From positions 1 through 38,171 of the forward strand of contig JAFZWG010000021.1 of NCBI GenBank assembly GCA_017617395.1: a stretch of 38,171 nt of DNA. The letters are read 5' to 3'. Position numbers and translations under genes: made by a program. The stretch comes from Lachnospiraceae bacterium. GTDB lineage: Bacteria; Bacillota; Clostridia; Lachnospirales; Lachnospiraceae. The first letter of the stretch is position 1, and each line of letters opens with the position of its first letter. Shown piece by piece: positions 24,724 through 33,202 of this stretch. The notes under the pieces are model-generated. The model was not told where the DNA came from, ran no database searches, and saw only the letters and a program-made list of their open reading frames with translations.

Positions 24724-26136
24724 CTAAACCGTTCCCGAGATTGCCTTGTCGATCGACGCCGCGGCCAGCTTGCCCGCGCCCATGGCGCTGATGACCGTCG
24801 CCGCACCGGTGACCGCATCGCCGCCCGCGTACACGCCCTTGCGTGTCGTGAGGCCGTCCTCGTTCACGATGATGCCGCCCTTGCGGTTGACCTCAAGGCC
24901 TTCCGTGGTCGACTTGATCAGCGGGTTCGGGCTCGTTCCGATGGCCATGATGACCGTCTCGACGTCGAGCGTAAAATCGCTGCCCTCGATCACCACGGGA
25001 CGACGTCTTCCGCCCGCGTCGGGCTCTCCGAGCTCCATGCGCACACAACGCATGCCGGTCACGAAACCGTTTCTCGCATCTCTGGGATCGTCCGGATTCT
25101 GATAGCCGAGAATCTCGGTCGGATTGCACAGAAGACGGAATTCGATGCCTTCCTCCTCCGCGTGCTCAACCTCCTCGCGTCTTGCGGGAAGCTCCTCCAT
25201 GGAACGGCGATACACGATGTACACCTTGTCGGCGCCGAGGCGCAACGCCGTGCGCGCCGCGTCCATCGCAACGTTGCCGCCGCCGACAACCGCCACGCGG
25301 CCGCCCTTCATGATCGGCGTGTTGGGGTTGTCGCGATATGCCTTCATCAGGTTGCTTCGGGTGAGGAATTCGTTGGCCGAATACACGCCCTTGTACGCCT
25401 CACCGGGAATGTTCATAAAGTTCGGAAGGCCTGCGCCGGAGCCGACGAAGACGGCCTCGTAGCCCTCCTCGAACAGCTCGTCGATCGTCAGCGTCTTGCC
25501 GATGATGACGTTGGTCTCAAACACGACGCCGAGCGCCTTTAAGGACTCCACTTCCTTCGCCACGATGGACTTCGGAAGACGGAACTCCGGAATTCCGTAC
25601 ACCAGAACGCCGCCCGCCGTGTGCAAAGCCTCGAACACCGTCACGGCGTAGCCCTTCTTCGCAAGGTCGCCGGCGCACGTCAGGCCGGACGGGCCGGAAC
25701 CGACGATCGCCACGCGATGGCCGTTCGACGCGGGAGCCTGCGGCTTCTCCGAGACGTTGGCGTTGTGCCAGTCGGCAACAAACCGCTCCAGGCGGCCGAT
25801 GCCCACGGGCTCGAACTTGATGCCCAGGGTGCATTTGCTCTCGCACTGCGTCTCCTGCGGGCACACGCGGCCGCAGACAGCCGGCAGCGAGGACGTCTGC
25901 TGGATCGTCTGATACGCGCCCTCGAAGTCACCCTTTGCGATCAGCGCGATGAAATCAGGAATATTGACATTCACGGGACAACCACTCACACAGGGGCGGT
26001 TTTTGCAGTTCAGGCAGCGCTTCGCCTCCTCAACCGCGACCTCCACGGGGTAGCCGAGCGCCACCTCGTCAAAATTGCGAGCGCGTACCGCAGGGTCCTG
26101 CGTCGGCATCTCATGCTTCTTCGGATCGATTGCCAT
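24724..26136 (-). CDS. nfnB: NfnB, large subunit of NADH-dependent ferredoxin:NADP oxidoreductase
   Basis: 470 residues, homologous to the small subunit of glutamate synthase. Two [4Fe-4S] Cys sets lie near the N-terminus: CLNCKNRPCVSGCPV and CGRVCPQETQCESKC. FAD and NAD(P) Rossmann motifs follow: VAIVGSGPSGLTCAG, VAVVGGGNVAMDAAR, and the late AGGDAVTGAATVISAMGAGK. Alone this could be called glutamate synthase (gltA), but the 2-nt gap to the gene at 26139, which encodes the flavin/2Fe-2S partner, identifies the pair as NfnAB. The complex bifurcates electrons between NADPH, NAD+ and ferredoxin in the cytoplasm of anaerobes. There is no gltB-like large subunit in the window. Confidence 0.88.
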   Translation of the reverse strand: MAIDPKKHEMPTQDPAVRARNFDEVALGYPVEVAVEEAKRCLNCKNRPCVSGCPVNVNIPDFIALIAKGDFEGAYQTIQQTSSLPAVCGRVCPQETQCESKCTLGIKFEPVGIGRLERFVADWHNANVSEKPQAPASNGHRVAIVGSGPSGLTCAGDLAKKGYAVTVFEALHTAGGVLVYGIPEFRLPKSIVAKEVESLKALGVVFETNVIIGKTLTIDELFEEGYEAVFVGSGAGLPNFMNIPGEAYKGVYSANEFLTRSNLMKAYRDNPNTPIMKGGRVAVVGGGNVAMDAARTALRLGADKVYIVYRRSMEELPARREEVEHAEEEGIEFRLLCNPTEILGYQNPDDPRDARNGFVTGMRCVRMELGEPDAGGRRRPVVIEGSDFTLDVETVIMAIGTSPNPLIKSTTEGLEVNRKGGIIVNEDGLTTRKGVYAGGDAVTGAATVISAMGAGKLAAASIDKAISGTV

Positions 26137-26138
26137 AC

Positions 26139-27002
26139 TCAGTTCCCTCCTTCCGCCTGACGGAAGAGGTTGCAGACCTCCTCGTGGGCGCGACGCTCAT
26201 ACTCAAAATACATCCGACCGCGCGACATCGCCTCGTCGAAATCAATCTCATAGCCGTTGAAGTCCGGGCCGTCCACGCACGCAAAGCGCGTCTCGCGCGT
26301 CCCGCCCTCCTTCACGAGCGTGATCCGGCAGCCGCCGCACATGCCCGTGCCGTCGATCATGATCGGGTTCATCGAAACCGTCACCGGCACACCGTACGGC
26401 TTGGCCGTCAGCGTGACAAACTTCATCATGATCAGAGGGCCGATGGTGATGATCATATCAAACCGCTCGCCCGCGTCCAGCATCTCCTTAAGCGGCACCG
26501 TAACGTTGCCGTGGCGCGCGTACGAACCGTCGTCGGTCATGACGATCAGCCGGTCCGAACATGCGGCAAATTCATCCTCCAGAATCAGCAGATCCTTGCT
26601 GCGGAAGCCGATGATGCTCGTCACCTCGGCGCCCAGGCGATGAAACTCCTGCGCAACCGGCATCGCAATGGCGCAGCCGACGCCGCCGCCCACGATGCAC
26701 ACCTTGCGGATTCCCTCGGTCTCGGTCGCCCGGCCCAAAGGCCCCGCAAAATCCTCAATAAACTCTCCCTCATTCTTGTGGTTGAGGAGCTCCGTCGTCG
26801 CTCCCACAATCTGGAAAATGATCTTGACGGTCCCCTCTTCTTTGTTCACACCCGCCACCGTCAGCGGAATGCGCTCGCCCTCCTCGTTCACGCGAAGGAT
26901 GATGAACTGCCCCGGCTTTGCCTTTCTGGCAACAAGCGGTGCCTCAATCTCCATCTGCGTCACGGTCGGGTTCAAACTCTTCTTTCGAACCACTTTGTAC
27001 AT
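26139..27002 (-). CDS. nfnA: NfnA, small subunit of NADH-dependent ferredoxin:NADP oxidoreductase
   Basis: 287 residues of the dihydroorotate-dehydrogenase-electron-transfer type. An FAD-binding region with RxPLT lies near the start (ERIPLTVAGVNKEE), an NAD-binding glycine motif is VCIVGGGVGCAIAMPVA, and a [2Fe-2S] site is seen as DGTGMCGGCRITL with FACVDGP downstream. These give the Asp plus three Cys ligands known for this family. Start ATG 27002, with a GGAG site about 11 nt upstream. First gene of the operon, expressed from the promoter at 27069-27097 through a leader with a strong hairpin. Confidence 0.88.
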   Translation of the reverse strand: MYKVVRKKSLNPTVTQMEIEAPLVARKAKPGQFIILRVNEEGERIPLTVAGVNKEEGTVKIIFQIVGATTELLNHKNEGEFIEDFAGPLGRATETEGIRKVCIVGGGVGCAIAMPVAQEFHRLGAEVTSIIGFRSKDLLILEDEFAACSDRLIVMTDDGSYARHGNVTVPLKEMLDAGERFDMIITIGPLIMMKFVTLTAKPYGVPVTVSMNPIMIDGTGMCGGCRITLVKEGGTRETRFACVDGPDFNGYEIDFDEAMSRGRMYFEYERRAHEEVCNLFRQAEGGN

Positions 27003-27033
27003 ACCAGTTATACTCCGTTCCCTCTACGTGTTA

Positions 27034-27058
27034 CGGCGCTGTCCGCCGGACAGCGCCG
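27034..27058 (-). other. Strong leader hairpin of the nfnAB transcript
   Basis: CGGCGCTGTCC (27034-27044) and GGACAGCGCCG (27048-27058) form an 11-bp perfect stem with a 3-nt loop, lying between the promoter -10 (27069) and the nfnA start (27002). No U-tract follows on the minus strand, so it is not a standard terminator. It may protect the message or take part in attenuation. Confidence 0.65.
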
Positions 27059-27068
27059 CTGTTATCAA

Positions 27069-27097
27069 AGTATATCACAACTCCCTCGGATTATCAA
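27069..27097 (-). promoter_or_regulatory. Promoter of nfnAB
   Basis: TTGATA (27097-27092), 17 bp, TATACT (27074-27069) on the minus strand, about 67 bp before nfnA. The -35 begins 13 bp beyond the stop of the lipoprotein gene at 27110. Confidence 0.65.
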
Positions 27098-27109
27098 TGT
27101 TCGTTGCCG

Positions 27110-29428
27110 TCAATCCTCGTAGTAATACCGATACTCCGCAAACGGAATCTCCTCGCCGCGGTACCGGAGCGTCAACACATACGTGTAGTAATAGCTGCCG
27201 TAATTGTCCTCCGGATCGTAATACCATGACGTACTGAACAGAATCTCCAGCTCGTCGCTCACCTTGCGCGAATCCTCGAAGAAGAACCGCAGGGATCCGC
27301 CTTCTTCCTTCCTCCACTGTATCTTATCCTTGGGCAGCTTCGTCTCCATCGCCATCAGCTTGCTGTACTGCTCCGCAGCGTACTGAAAGGCCTTGCCGAG
27401 TTCCTCGAGCGTGTAGTCAAACACCTTGCCGGACTTGTTCGAAAAATACTCGGTCCCGTCGACGCCCCGGAGCGCAATATCTCCGGGCACCCAATAGTAG
27501 TCCGTTGCCTCGCCCCAGCAATCCTCGCCGTACAGCAACGGATTTCCCTGCGGATCAAACCAGGCAAGCGCAGAGTACGACGTATCATTGTACAGCTCCG
27601 AATTATCACCGTACAGATACCGCCTGAGCGAGACTTCCGTCAACGGGTCGCCGAGGCTTGCGATCAACGAAAAGCTCGCCGAATCGGTAGCACCGGTCAC
27701 TTTCCTGCCGCTGTGAGAGTCAAACAGATAGCAGCACCGGGACGGCTTTCCTTCCGAATCAAAGAGACAACATCGGACGATGTAGGCAAACAATCTGTCG
27801 CTTCCGACATCCTTCGGCAGCTCTCCGTACGCCGCAATCTCGCACACGTCGAGTCGTCCGAAGCCCGGAAACTCAATGGACTCGAGCACCTTCTCCCGAA
27901 GGAGAACCGTTCCGCGGTAGGCGGCCTTCAGTTCATTTTCGCACGCCGCCGCACTTTCGGCAAAAAGAACACGATGCTCCGCCCGATACTGTTCGCTGTC
28001 GAACTGCGCCAGCACTTCTTCGTTTGCATTTTTCTCCGTAAGCAATATCTTGACCAGATCGGCACTGTATTCATCTCTCTGGAGAAGCATTGAAGACAGC
28101 TTGTTCCCGGCCGCGTCGGTCTTCGTTTCGACGATCGGCAACACGGAATCATAGAATTCATAATATCGCTTGCCTTCGTATCGGACATACCAGTCCAGAC
28201 CGGATTCGTGAACATCTGCGCCGGAAACGTAAAGGATCAGGCTGCTTCCGTCGCCAAGCTCGTACTCGTCGCAATAGCGCTTCTGATCATCAAGCTTCTG
28301 CAGAAAATGCTGCACCGGATACCGTCCCTCATCCTCGACCCGCTCCGCGAACAGCCGGAACGATTTCTGCAAATCCGAGGCCCGGAACGCCATAATCTGC
28401 CAGTCTTCATTTGCCTCCGAGAACAAAATCTGATTGGCCGGTGTAAAGATGTATGCCCCGAGCGGTTGAAGATATACCGCACCGATCTCGGGCAAGAAAA
28501 ACAGCTGTGCAAACTCCGTGAATACGATCGGCGTTCCGTCCGGGAGGAAAAATGCTCTTCCGAAGCCTTCCAGTGTCCCGACATACCCGAACGGGTTGCT
28601 TTCCGCGGACATCTTTCTGTCCGCCTCAAGGGTCACTTCGATCGCCTTCAGAGTTCCGTCGATGTTGACAAGCTGAAAGTCCCCCCTGACGGATTCATAC
28701 TTCGCTATGTCTTCCGCCCACGTCACCTCGCAGATTATTCCGCTGCAATGATCATCATGCGAATAGTCCCCGTCGGTTACGATGGCTCTCAGCCGGTATT
28801 CCATCCGGGCATAAAAGACCACCGGAGCATCCAGGTCCTTCGGCTTTTCCATGCAGCCGATACCGGCGTAACCGTAGGCCGCATGCTCATAGATTTCGAA
28901 AATACCGATGTCGTTTAAGTTGATCGCCGCAACGCGTTTGCTGCGAAGAAGCATCTTCCCTGTGAACTCCGCTGCCATTTCCTTGCGAAGCTGTTCGGCG
29001 CGTATTGAAAAGCCCTTCTGGTCCCGCTCCTTGTACGCCTCCGAATCAAACGTTTCGAACGTATCACCATCAATCTGGTATTTCAGGACAAGTTTCGTAA
29101 GGGGTCTGTCTTCCTTCCAGTCGTAGAATCCGTTCGGATTTCTCGCGTCCACCATCTCAACAATCTCGTACGAGACCGCCTTCGGCAGCACTTCCGTCGG
29201 CGTCGGAGTCGGACCTGTCGTCGGCGTGGGCGTGATCTCCTCCGTGGGCGTCGGCGTTACGGTCGCGGTGACCGTCGCCGTAGGCTGCCCGGAAGGCGTG
29301 GCGACCGCTGCCGTCACCGAGGGTTCCGGCGTCGGGGAGGTTGCATTTTCCGCCTCTTTCTTCCCGCAGGCGCAAAGAAGCAGTATAGCAAGCAGCGGAA
29401 GTGCTGCTCTTATCTTTCTCAATTTCAT
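27110..29428 (-). CDS. Large two-module lipoprotein, paralog 3
   Basis: 772 residues from the ATG at 29428; a TTG two codons earlier (29434) has better ribosome spacing (AAAGGA then 5 nt) and may be used instead. Signal peptide to AILLLCACGKK, then a Thr/Pro-rich linker (TPTPTEEITPTPTTG). Two module copies are visible: one begins FDSEAYKERDQKGFS and reaches FEIYEHAAYGYAG; the other begins FDSEQYRAEHRVLFAESA and reaches VCEIAAYGELPKDVGS. WGEATDYY near the end is shared with paralog 2. Unlike its paralogs it has no array promoter; it is the last gene of an operon with a patatin-like lipase. Function unknown. Confidence 0.85.
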   Translation of the reverse strand: MKLRKIRAALPLLAILLLCACGKKEAENATSPTPEPSVTAAVATPSGQPTATVTATVTPTPTEEITPTPTTGPTPTPTEVLPKAVSYEIVEMVDARNPNGFYDWKEDRPLTKLVLKYQIDGDTFETFDSEAYKERDQKGFSIRAEQLRKEMAAEFTGKMLLRSKRVAAINLNDIGIFEIYEHAAYGYAGIGCMEKPKDLDAPVVFYARMEYRLRAIVTDGDYSHDDHCSGIICEVTWAEDIAKYESVRGDFQLVNIDGTLKAIEVTLEADRKMSAESNPFGYVGTLEGFGRAFFLPDGTPIVFTEFAQLFFLPEIGAVYLQPLGAYIFTPANQILFSEANEDWQIMAFRASDLQKSFRLFAERVEDEGRYPVQHFLQKLDDQKRYCDEYELGDGSSLILYVSGADVHESGLDWYVRYEGKRYYEFYDSVLPIVETKTDAAGNKLSSMLLQRDEYSADLVKILLTEKNANEEVLAQFDSEQYRAEHRVLFAESAAACENELKAAYRGTVLLREKVLESIEFPGFGRLDVCEIAAYGELPKDVGSDRLFAYIVRCCLFDSEGKPSRCCYLFDSHSGRKVTGATDSASFSLIASLGDPLTEVSLRRYLYGDNSELYNDTSYSALAWFDPQGNPLLYGEDCWGEATDYYWVPGDIALRGVDGTEYFSNKSGKVFDYTLEELGKAFQYAAEQYSKLMAMETKLPKDKIQWRKEEGGSLRFFFEDSRKVSDELEILFSTSWYYDPEDNYGSYYYTYVLTLRYRGEEIPFAEYRYYYED

Positions 29429-29454
29429 TGTCAACTATATCCTTTCAACGTTGC

Positions 29455-29898
29455 TCACTTGAGCAAAAACCACAGAAAAAACGCCAGACAGACACCGAAA
29501 ATGATCAGAAACCATGCGAGTGCGAACGACTCCTTGCCCGTCGGCATATCCCTGAACAAACGCTGCTGTTCTTCCCTTGAATCATACGAAAAATAGCCCA
29601 TCTCTTCGAGCTTCCGACGCGTCCTCAGACTCTCGACAGCGGCGTTGAAATACTGCTCCTTGCCCTTCGTGATCATATCTGCGTAACGAATGTCCAGAAG
29701 CGCGAGAAACACTACCGCAGCCAGGCACACTCCCAAGATAAACAGCCGGACTGTTCTCCCATCCGCAAGGAAGGTCGCGATCAATGCCGCTCCGACCAGG
29801 CCGAGTGCAGACCACTGCGTGATGTAACGCTCGTGCTCCCAGCGGTGAATCGTGCTCTCCTGATACGATAAAGCCATCTCTTCATGAATCAGACCCAT
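29455..29898 (-). CDS. Small membrane protein of unknown function
   Basis: 147 residues. Helices at SALGLVGAALIATFLA, LFILGVCLAAVVFLALLD and a C-terminal SFALAWFLIIFGVCLAFFL, with a charged middle segment (EQYFNAAVESLRTRRKLEE). I do not recognise a family. Start ATG 29898 with a GGGAG site. It lies 57 nt after the patatin gene, with a T7 tract between them but no strong stem, and 26 nt before the third large lipoprotein. The shared operon suggests an envelope role. Confidence 0.75.
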   Translation of the reverse strand: MGLIHEEMALSYQESTIHRWEHERYITQWSALGLVGAALIATFLADGRTVRLFILGVCLAAVVFLALLDIRYADMITKGKEQYFNAAVESLRTRRKLEEMGYFSYDSREEQQRLFRDMPTGKESFALAWFLIIFGVCLAFFLWFLLK

Positions 29899-29955
29899 AA
29901 CCGTTCTCCCTTCACCCCACTTTGGTTTATGCCAAAAAAATACTCCCGAAGCCTT

Positions 29956-30810
29956 CTACTCCTGCGCCAGAAATGCGCGAACCGCCTCGAGCGTGCGCTC
30001 GCCGACCTCGCGACCGTGGTTGTACACGCGCATCAGCTCCTCCTCGCTCTTTTCGAGGTGCGAGATTGCGAGCGGCGCGTCCGGCCGAAGCACCAGGACC
30101 GCCCCCTCGGCTTCCCTCTGAGCAACGTACGCGGTCTCTTCGTTGTACATCACATGGCGGTACTCCATCGCCTCCACCGCCTTCGGATACTTGCGAAGCG
30201 CAAGCCGGATCCACGTCATCTTGTCGTTCGGCTCCTTAAGATACCCCTCCGGCTGCGTGAGGATCACGATGTTTCGCTCGTACCCCTGCCCCTCCATGAA
30301 CCGAAGAGGGATCGAGTCGGAGATGCCGCCGTCCAGGAAACGTCTCTTGCCGATCGGTACGACCTTGGACACCACCGGCAGGGACGCCGACGCGCGGATC
30401 CATTGCATGTCGTACGCACCGCCGTCGCGGAGCCGCTTATACACGGGCCGTCCGGTCTCCACGTCGGTCGCCGTCGCGAAGAACTCCATCGGATTCGCGG
30501 CAAATGCCTCCCGGTCGAACGGATCGAGCTCGTTCGGCAACGTGTCGTAGCAGAATTTGGCGCCGAAGATATCGCCCGTCAACAGCCACGAAAGATAGCT
30601 TTTGTAGCGCCAGTTGCCAGCGTATTTAACGTTGTAGCGGATACCGCGTCCCATCTGTCCGGACTTTAGGTTGCAGCCGAACGCCGCTCCCGCGGACACG
30701 CCGACCGCCCCGCCGAACGAGACGCCTCCCTTCTCCATCCAGACGTCCAGAATGCCCATCGTAAACAAGCCGCGCATTCCGCCGCCCTCCAAAACAAGGC
30801 CGTACTTCAT
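29956..30810 (-). CDS. Patatin-like phospholipase
   Basis: 284 residues with the patatin fold motifs: oxyanion-hole segment LVLEGGGMRGLF at the N-terminus, the nucleophile elbow GVSAGAAFG, and the catalytic Asp in FLDGGISDSIPL. By family this is a Ser-Asp dyad lipid acyl hydrolase acting on membrane lipids or lipid-like esters. No signal peptide is seen. Start ATG 30810 with a GGGGAG site. It follows the small coiled-coil protein gene by 40 nt; the gap contains one copy of the CATTTTCC octamer. Confidence 0.93.
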   Translation of the reverse strand: MKYGLVLEGGGMRGLFTMGILDVWMEKGGVSFGGAVGVSAGAAFGCNLKSGQMGRGIRYNVKYAGNWRYKSYLSWLLTGDIFGAKFCYDTLPNELDPFDREAFAANPMEFFATATDVETGRPVYKRLRDGGAYDMQWIRASASLPVVSKVVPIGKRRFLDGGISDSIPLRFMEGQGYERNIVILTQPEGYLKEPNDKMTWIRLALRKYPKAVEAMEYRHVMYNEETAYVAQREAEGAVLVLRPDAPLAISHLEKSEEELMRVYNHGREVGERTLEAVRAFLAQE

Positions 30811-30850
30811 CGTAGTTCTCCCCTCATTTTCCGAATTATGTTTCCGCAGC

Positions 30851-31117
30851 TCACAGCTTCTCCGAATACCGGTTCACCTTCTGCGTCTTGTGCGAAAAAT
30901 TCTGCAGCTTGATCCCGTACTCCGTGATCGTCCGGCTGTAGTGGTCGAGCTGCTTTTGGTTGAGCTTCCCGGCCACCTTCAGTTCCGCAAACCGCGCCTC
31001 CAGCTCCGCGAGGTCCTCCTTCGTCGCGTCGCGGTAGTTGTTGGACGCATTCAGGCGAAGTCTCTCGAGAATCTTCTCCAGATCCGCATGGGTCGATTTT
31101 TGCAAAAATGAAAACAT
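30851..31117 (-). CDS. Small coiled-coil-like protein, function unknown
   Basis: 88 residues, highly charged and probably all helical (LEKILERLRLNASNN, DLAELEARFAELKVAGKL). No membrane segment or known motif. A strong GGGAGG ribosome site and an extended -10 promoter lie upstream, so it leads an operon with a patatin lipase, a membrane protein and a large lipoprotein. Small size and lead position suggest a regulator or scaffold, but nothing in the sequence proves it. Confidence 0.75.
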   Translation of the reverse strand: MFSFLQKSTHADLEKILERLRLNASNNYRDATKEDLAELEARFAELKVAGKLNQKQLDHYSRTITEYGIKLQNFSHKTQKVNRYSEKL

Positions 31118-31164
31118 GAAAGCTCACCTCCCGTGGTCCGAAACAGACCTTCGTATTACCGCCC

Positions 31165-31173
31165 ATTATAGCA
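31165..31173 (-). promoter_or_regulatory. Extended -10 promoter (TGCTATAAT) of the patatin operon
   Basis: TGC plus TATAAT on the minus strand (31173-31165), about 48 bp before the ATG at 31117. The -35 region is only T-rich, as is common for extended -10 promoters. Confidence 0.6.
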
Positions 31174-31219
31174 TGAAACCACAGAATAAAAAAGAGTTCT
31201 TTCGGAAAATGAACCCCGC

Positions 31220-31258
31220 AAAAAGCGGAACGCAGGTGTCCCCCCAAAGACACCTGCG
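31220..31258 (-). terminator. Intrinsic terminator after the kinase gene of the LRR locus
   Basis: CGCAGGTGTC (31231-31240) and GACACCTGCG (31249-31258) form a perfect 10-bp stem with an 8-nt loop, 28 bp after the stop at 31286. On the minus strand it is followed by TTCCGCTTTTTGCGG, a T-run inside a second small hairpin. Confidence 0.7.
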
Positions 31259-31285
31259 CCCCATGCTCGGCTATCCGATTGTATG

Positions 31286-32161
31286 TCAAAACCTGACGCA
31301 GATTGTCAGGCACTCCCCCTCGTATTCGGCGGAGATACTGCCGTTCATCCGCTCCGTCAGCGCCTTCGCGATAGAGAGCCCTAAGCCCGTCGAATCGCGC
31401 GACGCCTTCTGCGTGTAGAAGCGGTCGAACAGATGCGCCACGGCATCGGCCGACAGCGCGCTCGCTTTGTTCGAGAAGCGGACCGTACCGTCCTCGGTGA
31501 GCGAGATTGCGAGGTCGCCCTCGCTGTATTTGACGGCGTTGTTTAAGAGATTGTTGAAAACTCTGGCAACCGCTGCCCGGTTGGACCTTCGCTCCACGCG
31601 GGTTTCGGTGATCTCCACCTGCGGCTCGATGCCGCGTGCGGAAAGGGCCGGGTAAGCGCCTGCAATGCTCTCCTCCAGCACCTGGTTGATCAGCACATCA
31701 TCCTCCATCGGCATCGACTCGTTGGAGAGGATGACGGAGTAGCGGAACAGCTCCTCCGTGAGCTGCCGCATGATCTCGGCGCGCTCCTCGATGATGGCGA
31801 GATACTCCGCCTGTTTCTGCGGGTCGCTCGTTCGGTGCAGCAGATCCAGGTACCCGCAGATGGCCGTAAGCGGCGTCCGCAGGTCGTGGGAAATGTTCGT
31901 GACCGCCTCCTTCACCTCGCGGTCCCCGGTGTGGTACCGAAGATACGCCTCGCGGAGTTTGCAAAGCTCCCGGTTGATGGTGTCGGCAAGGTCGCACATC
32001 ACGGAATCACTGCTGTCCAAGGTGATGATCGTGTTGGTGTCCCGGTTCAGTTTTTCCTCCATTTGCCGTCCGATGTCCCGCGCGGCTTTCCGCATCAGGA
32101 TGATCTTCCAAAGGCTCAGGATAAGCGCGACGCTCACCGCCGCCAGAATCGCATAAATCAT
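31286..32161 (-). CDS. Sensor histidine kinase with a single N-terminal helix
   Basis: 291 residues. One membrane helix (MIYAILAAVSVALILSLW) and no external sensor domain. The core has the H-box VTNISHDLRTPLTAICGYL, N-box NNLLNNAVKYS, and G2 motif STGLGLSIAKALTERM; the usual G1 DxGxG motif is not obvious (FSNKASALSADAVAHLF). Probably works with the response regulator at 36569-37240, whose gene lies at the far end of the same locus. Lacking its own sensor domain, it may rely on a partner, and the membrane LRR proteins encoded just upstream are candidates. Start ATG 32161, 15 nt after the second LRR gene. Confidence 0.9.
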   Translation of the reverse strand: MIYAILAAVSVALILSLWKIILMRKAARDIGRQMEEKLNRDTNTIITLDSSDSVMCDLADTINRELCKLREAYLRYHTGDREVKEAVTNISHDLRTPLTAICGYLDLLHRTSDPQKQAEYLAIIEERAEIMRQLTEELFRYSVILSNESMPMEDDVLINQVLEESIAGAYPALSARGIEPQVEITETRVERRSNRAAVARVFNNLLNNAVKYSEGDLAISLTEDGTVRFSNKASALSADAVAHLFDRFYTQKASRDSTGLGLSIAKALTERMNGSISAEYEGECLTICVRF

Positions 32162-32176
32162 AGGCGCCTCAAAAAA

Positions 32177-33202
32177 CTACTTTGTTACCGTCTGCCCGGG
32201 CTCCGTGGAAATCCACAGATCCTGCGAGCATCCGACCGCGTTGATCTTCGTATTGTTGTTGTACATGCACCCCGCATAAATGAGTTTCGGGCAAAAACTG
32301 ATGTCCAGCACTTCAAGCCGGTTTGAACCGCACTCGAGGTTCCACAGTTTCGGAGACCCGTGAACATCCAGCTCCATAAGGTAATTTGACTCGCAATCGA
32401 GCTCCTCCAGGAACGCTGTCTCCGTGGCCAGTCGCAGTTCCGTCAGTATATTCGATGCGCAATACAACAGCTTCAGTTCCCTCTGCCCGCTTACATCCAG
32501 CACAACCAGATAGTTGCTTTCGCACTTCAGCTCCTGCAGCTTAGTGTTGGCCGAAAGATCGAGCTGAATCAACTGGTTACCTCTGCAGTTCAGCACTTCA
32601 AGACTCGGTGCCCCGGCAAGATTCAGAACCGCGACATCGTTCGTTTCGAGGTTCAAAACACGCAATTTCGGATTGTCCCCGAGAATCAGTTTTTTCATTC
32701 CTTCATACATCAACGGGGTGTATGTCCACTGCTCCATTCTACCCTGCTCGGAACAATCCACGGACTCCAGTTCCGTGTTGGAGCTCAGATCCAGAGTTTC
32801 AATCATGTTGTGGCTGCAGTCAAGCACCGCAAGCTTCGGGTTGTTTCGAAGCGACAGCTCCTCGATGCCCCATCTCTGACAGGTAAATGTCGTCAGATTC
32901 GGGAAAACCGACAGCCATTGCGAATTCCACTCCGTGCATTTTATGTAGTCCGGCAACTCGGGAAGCGATATGGTTTCCACCGCGTCCATCTCCTCCTTTG
33001 CAAACACGCCGTCGTGGTTTACGTCGACTGTCTCCTCCGCATACTTTTGAAATTCGCCGTGAAAGGCGTTGGCAAACGGTTTCTCATCCGGAACCAGATA
33101 TCCGCTCCCGACGAGGGACAAAAACGCCAGACACGCGGTAACTACTGCCGCCAGGAGGTACGCCAGTGTGACAGCCGGTTTTGTTTCTTTTTGCTGCTTC
33201 AT
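32177..33202 (-). CDS. Membrane-anchored leucine-rich-repeat protein with EF-hand-type loop (LRR-2)
   Basis: 341 residues from the ATG at 33202, which overlaps the stop of LRR-1 (ATGA). One helix (TLAYLLAAVVTACLAFLSLV) anchors it, with most of the protein outside. Near residue 60 lies DVNHDGVFAKEE, a 12-residue EF-hand-type calcium loop. About nine leucine-rich repeats of roughly 21 residues follow, of the form LxxLxCxxNxLxxLDLS (LKLLYCASNILTEL, LEELDCESNYLMELDV), with a Cys at one fixed position, as in the Cys-ladder LRRs of internalin J. Likely binds an extracellular ligand. It lies between an ABC transporter and a histidine kinase, so a sensing role is inferred. Confidence 0.85.
   Translation of the reverse strand: MKQQKETKPAVTLAYLLAAVVTACLAFLSLVGSGYLVPDEKPFANAFHGEFQKYAEETVDVNHDGVFAKEEMDAVETISLPELPDYIKCTEWNSQWLSVFPNLTTFTCQRWGIEELSLRNNPKLAVLDCSHNMIETLDLSSNTELESVDCSEQGRMEQWTYTPLMYEGMKKLILGDNPKLRVLNLETNDVAVLNLAGAPSLEVLNCRGNQLIQLDLSANTKLQELKCESNYLVVLDVSGQRELKLLYCASNILTELRLATETAFLEELDCESNYLMELDVHGSPKLWNLECGSNRLEVLDISFCPKLIYAGCMYNNNTKINAVGCSQDLWISTEPGQTVTK

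Noticed and set aside
24724-26136. Calling this gene glutamate synthase small subunit
   Set aside because: Its partner at 26139 is the FAD/2Fe-2S subunit and there is no large glutamate synthase gene nearby; NfnAB fits better.
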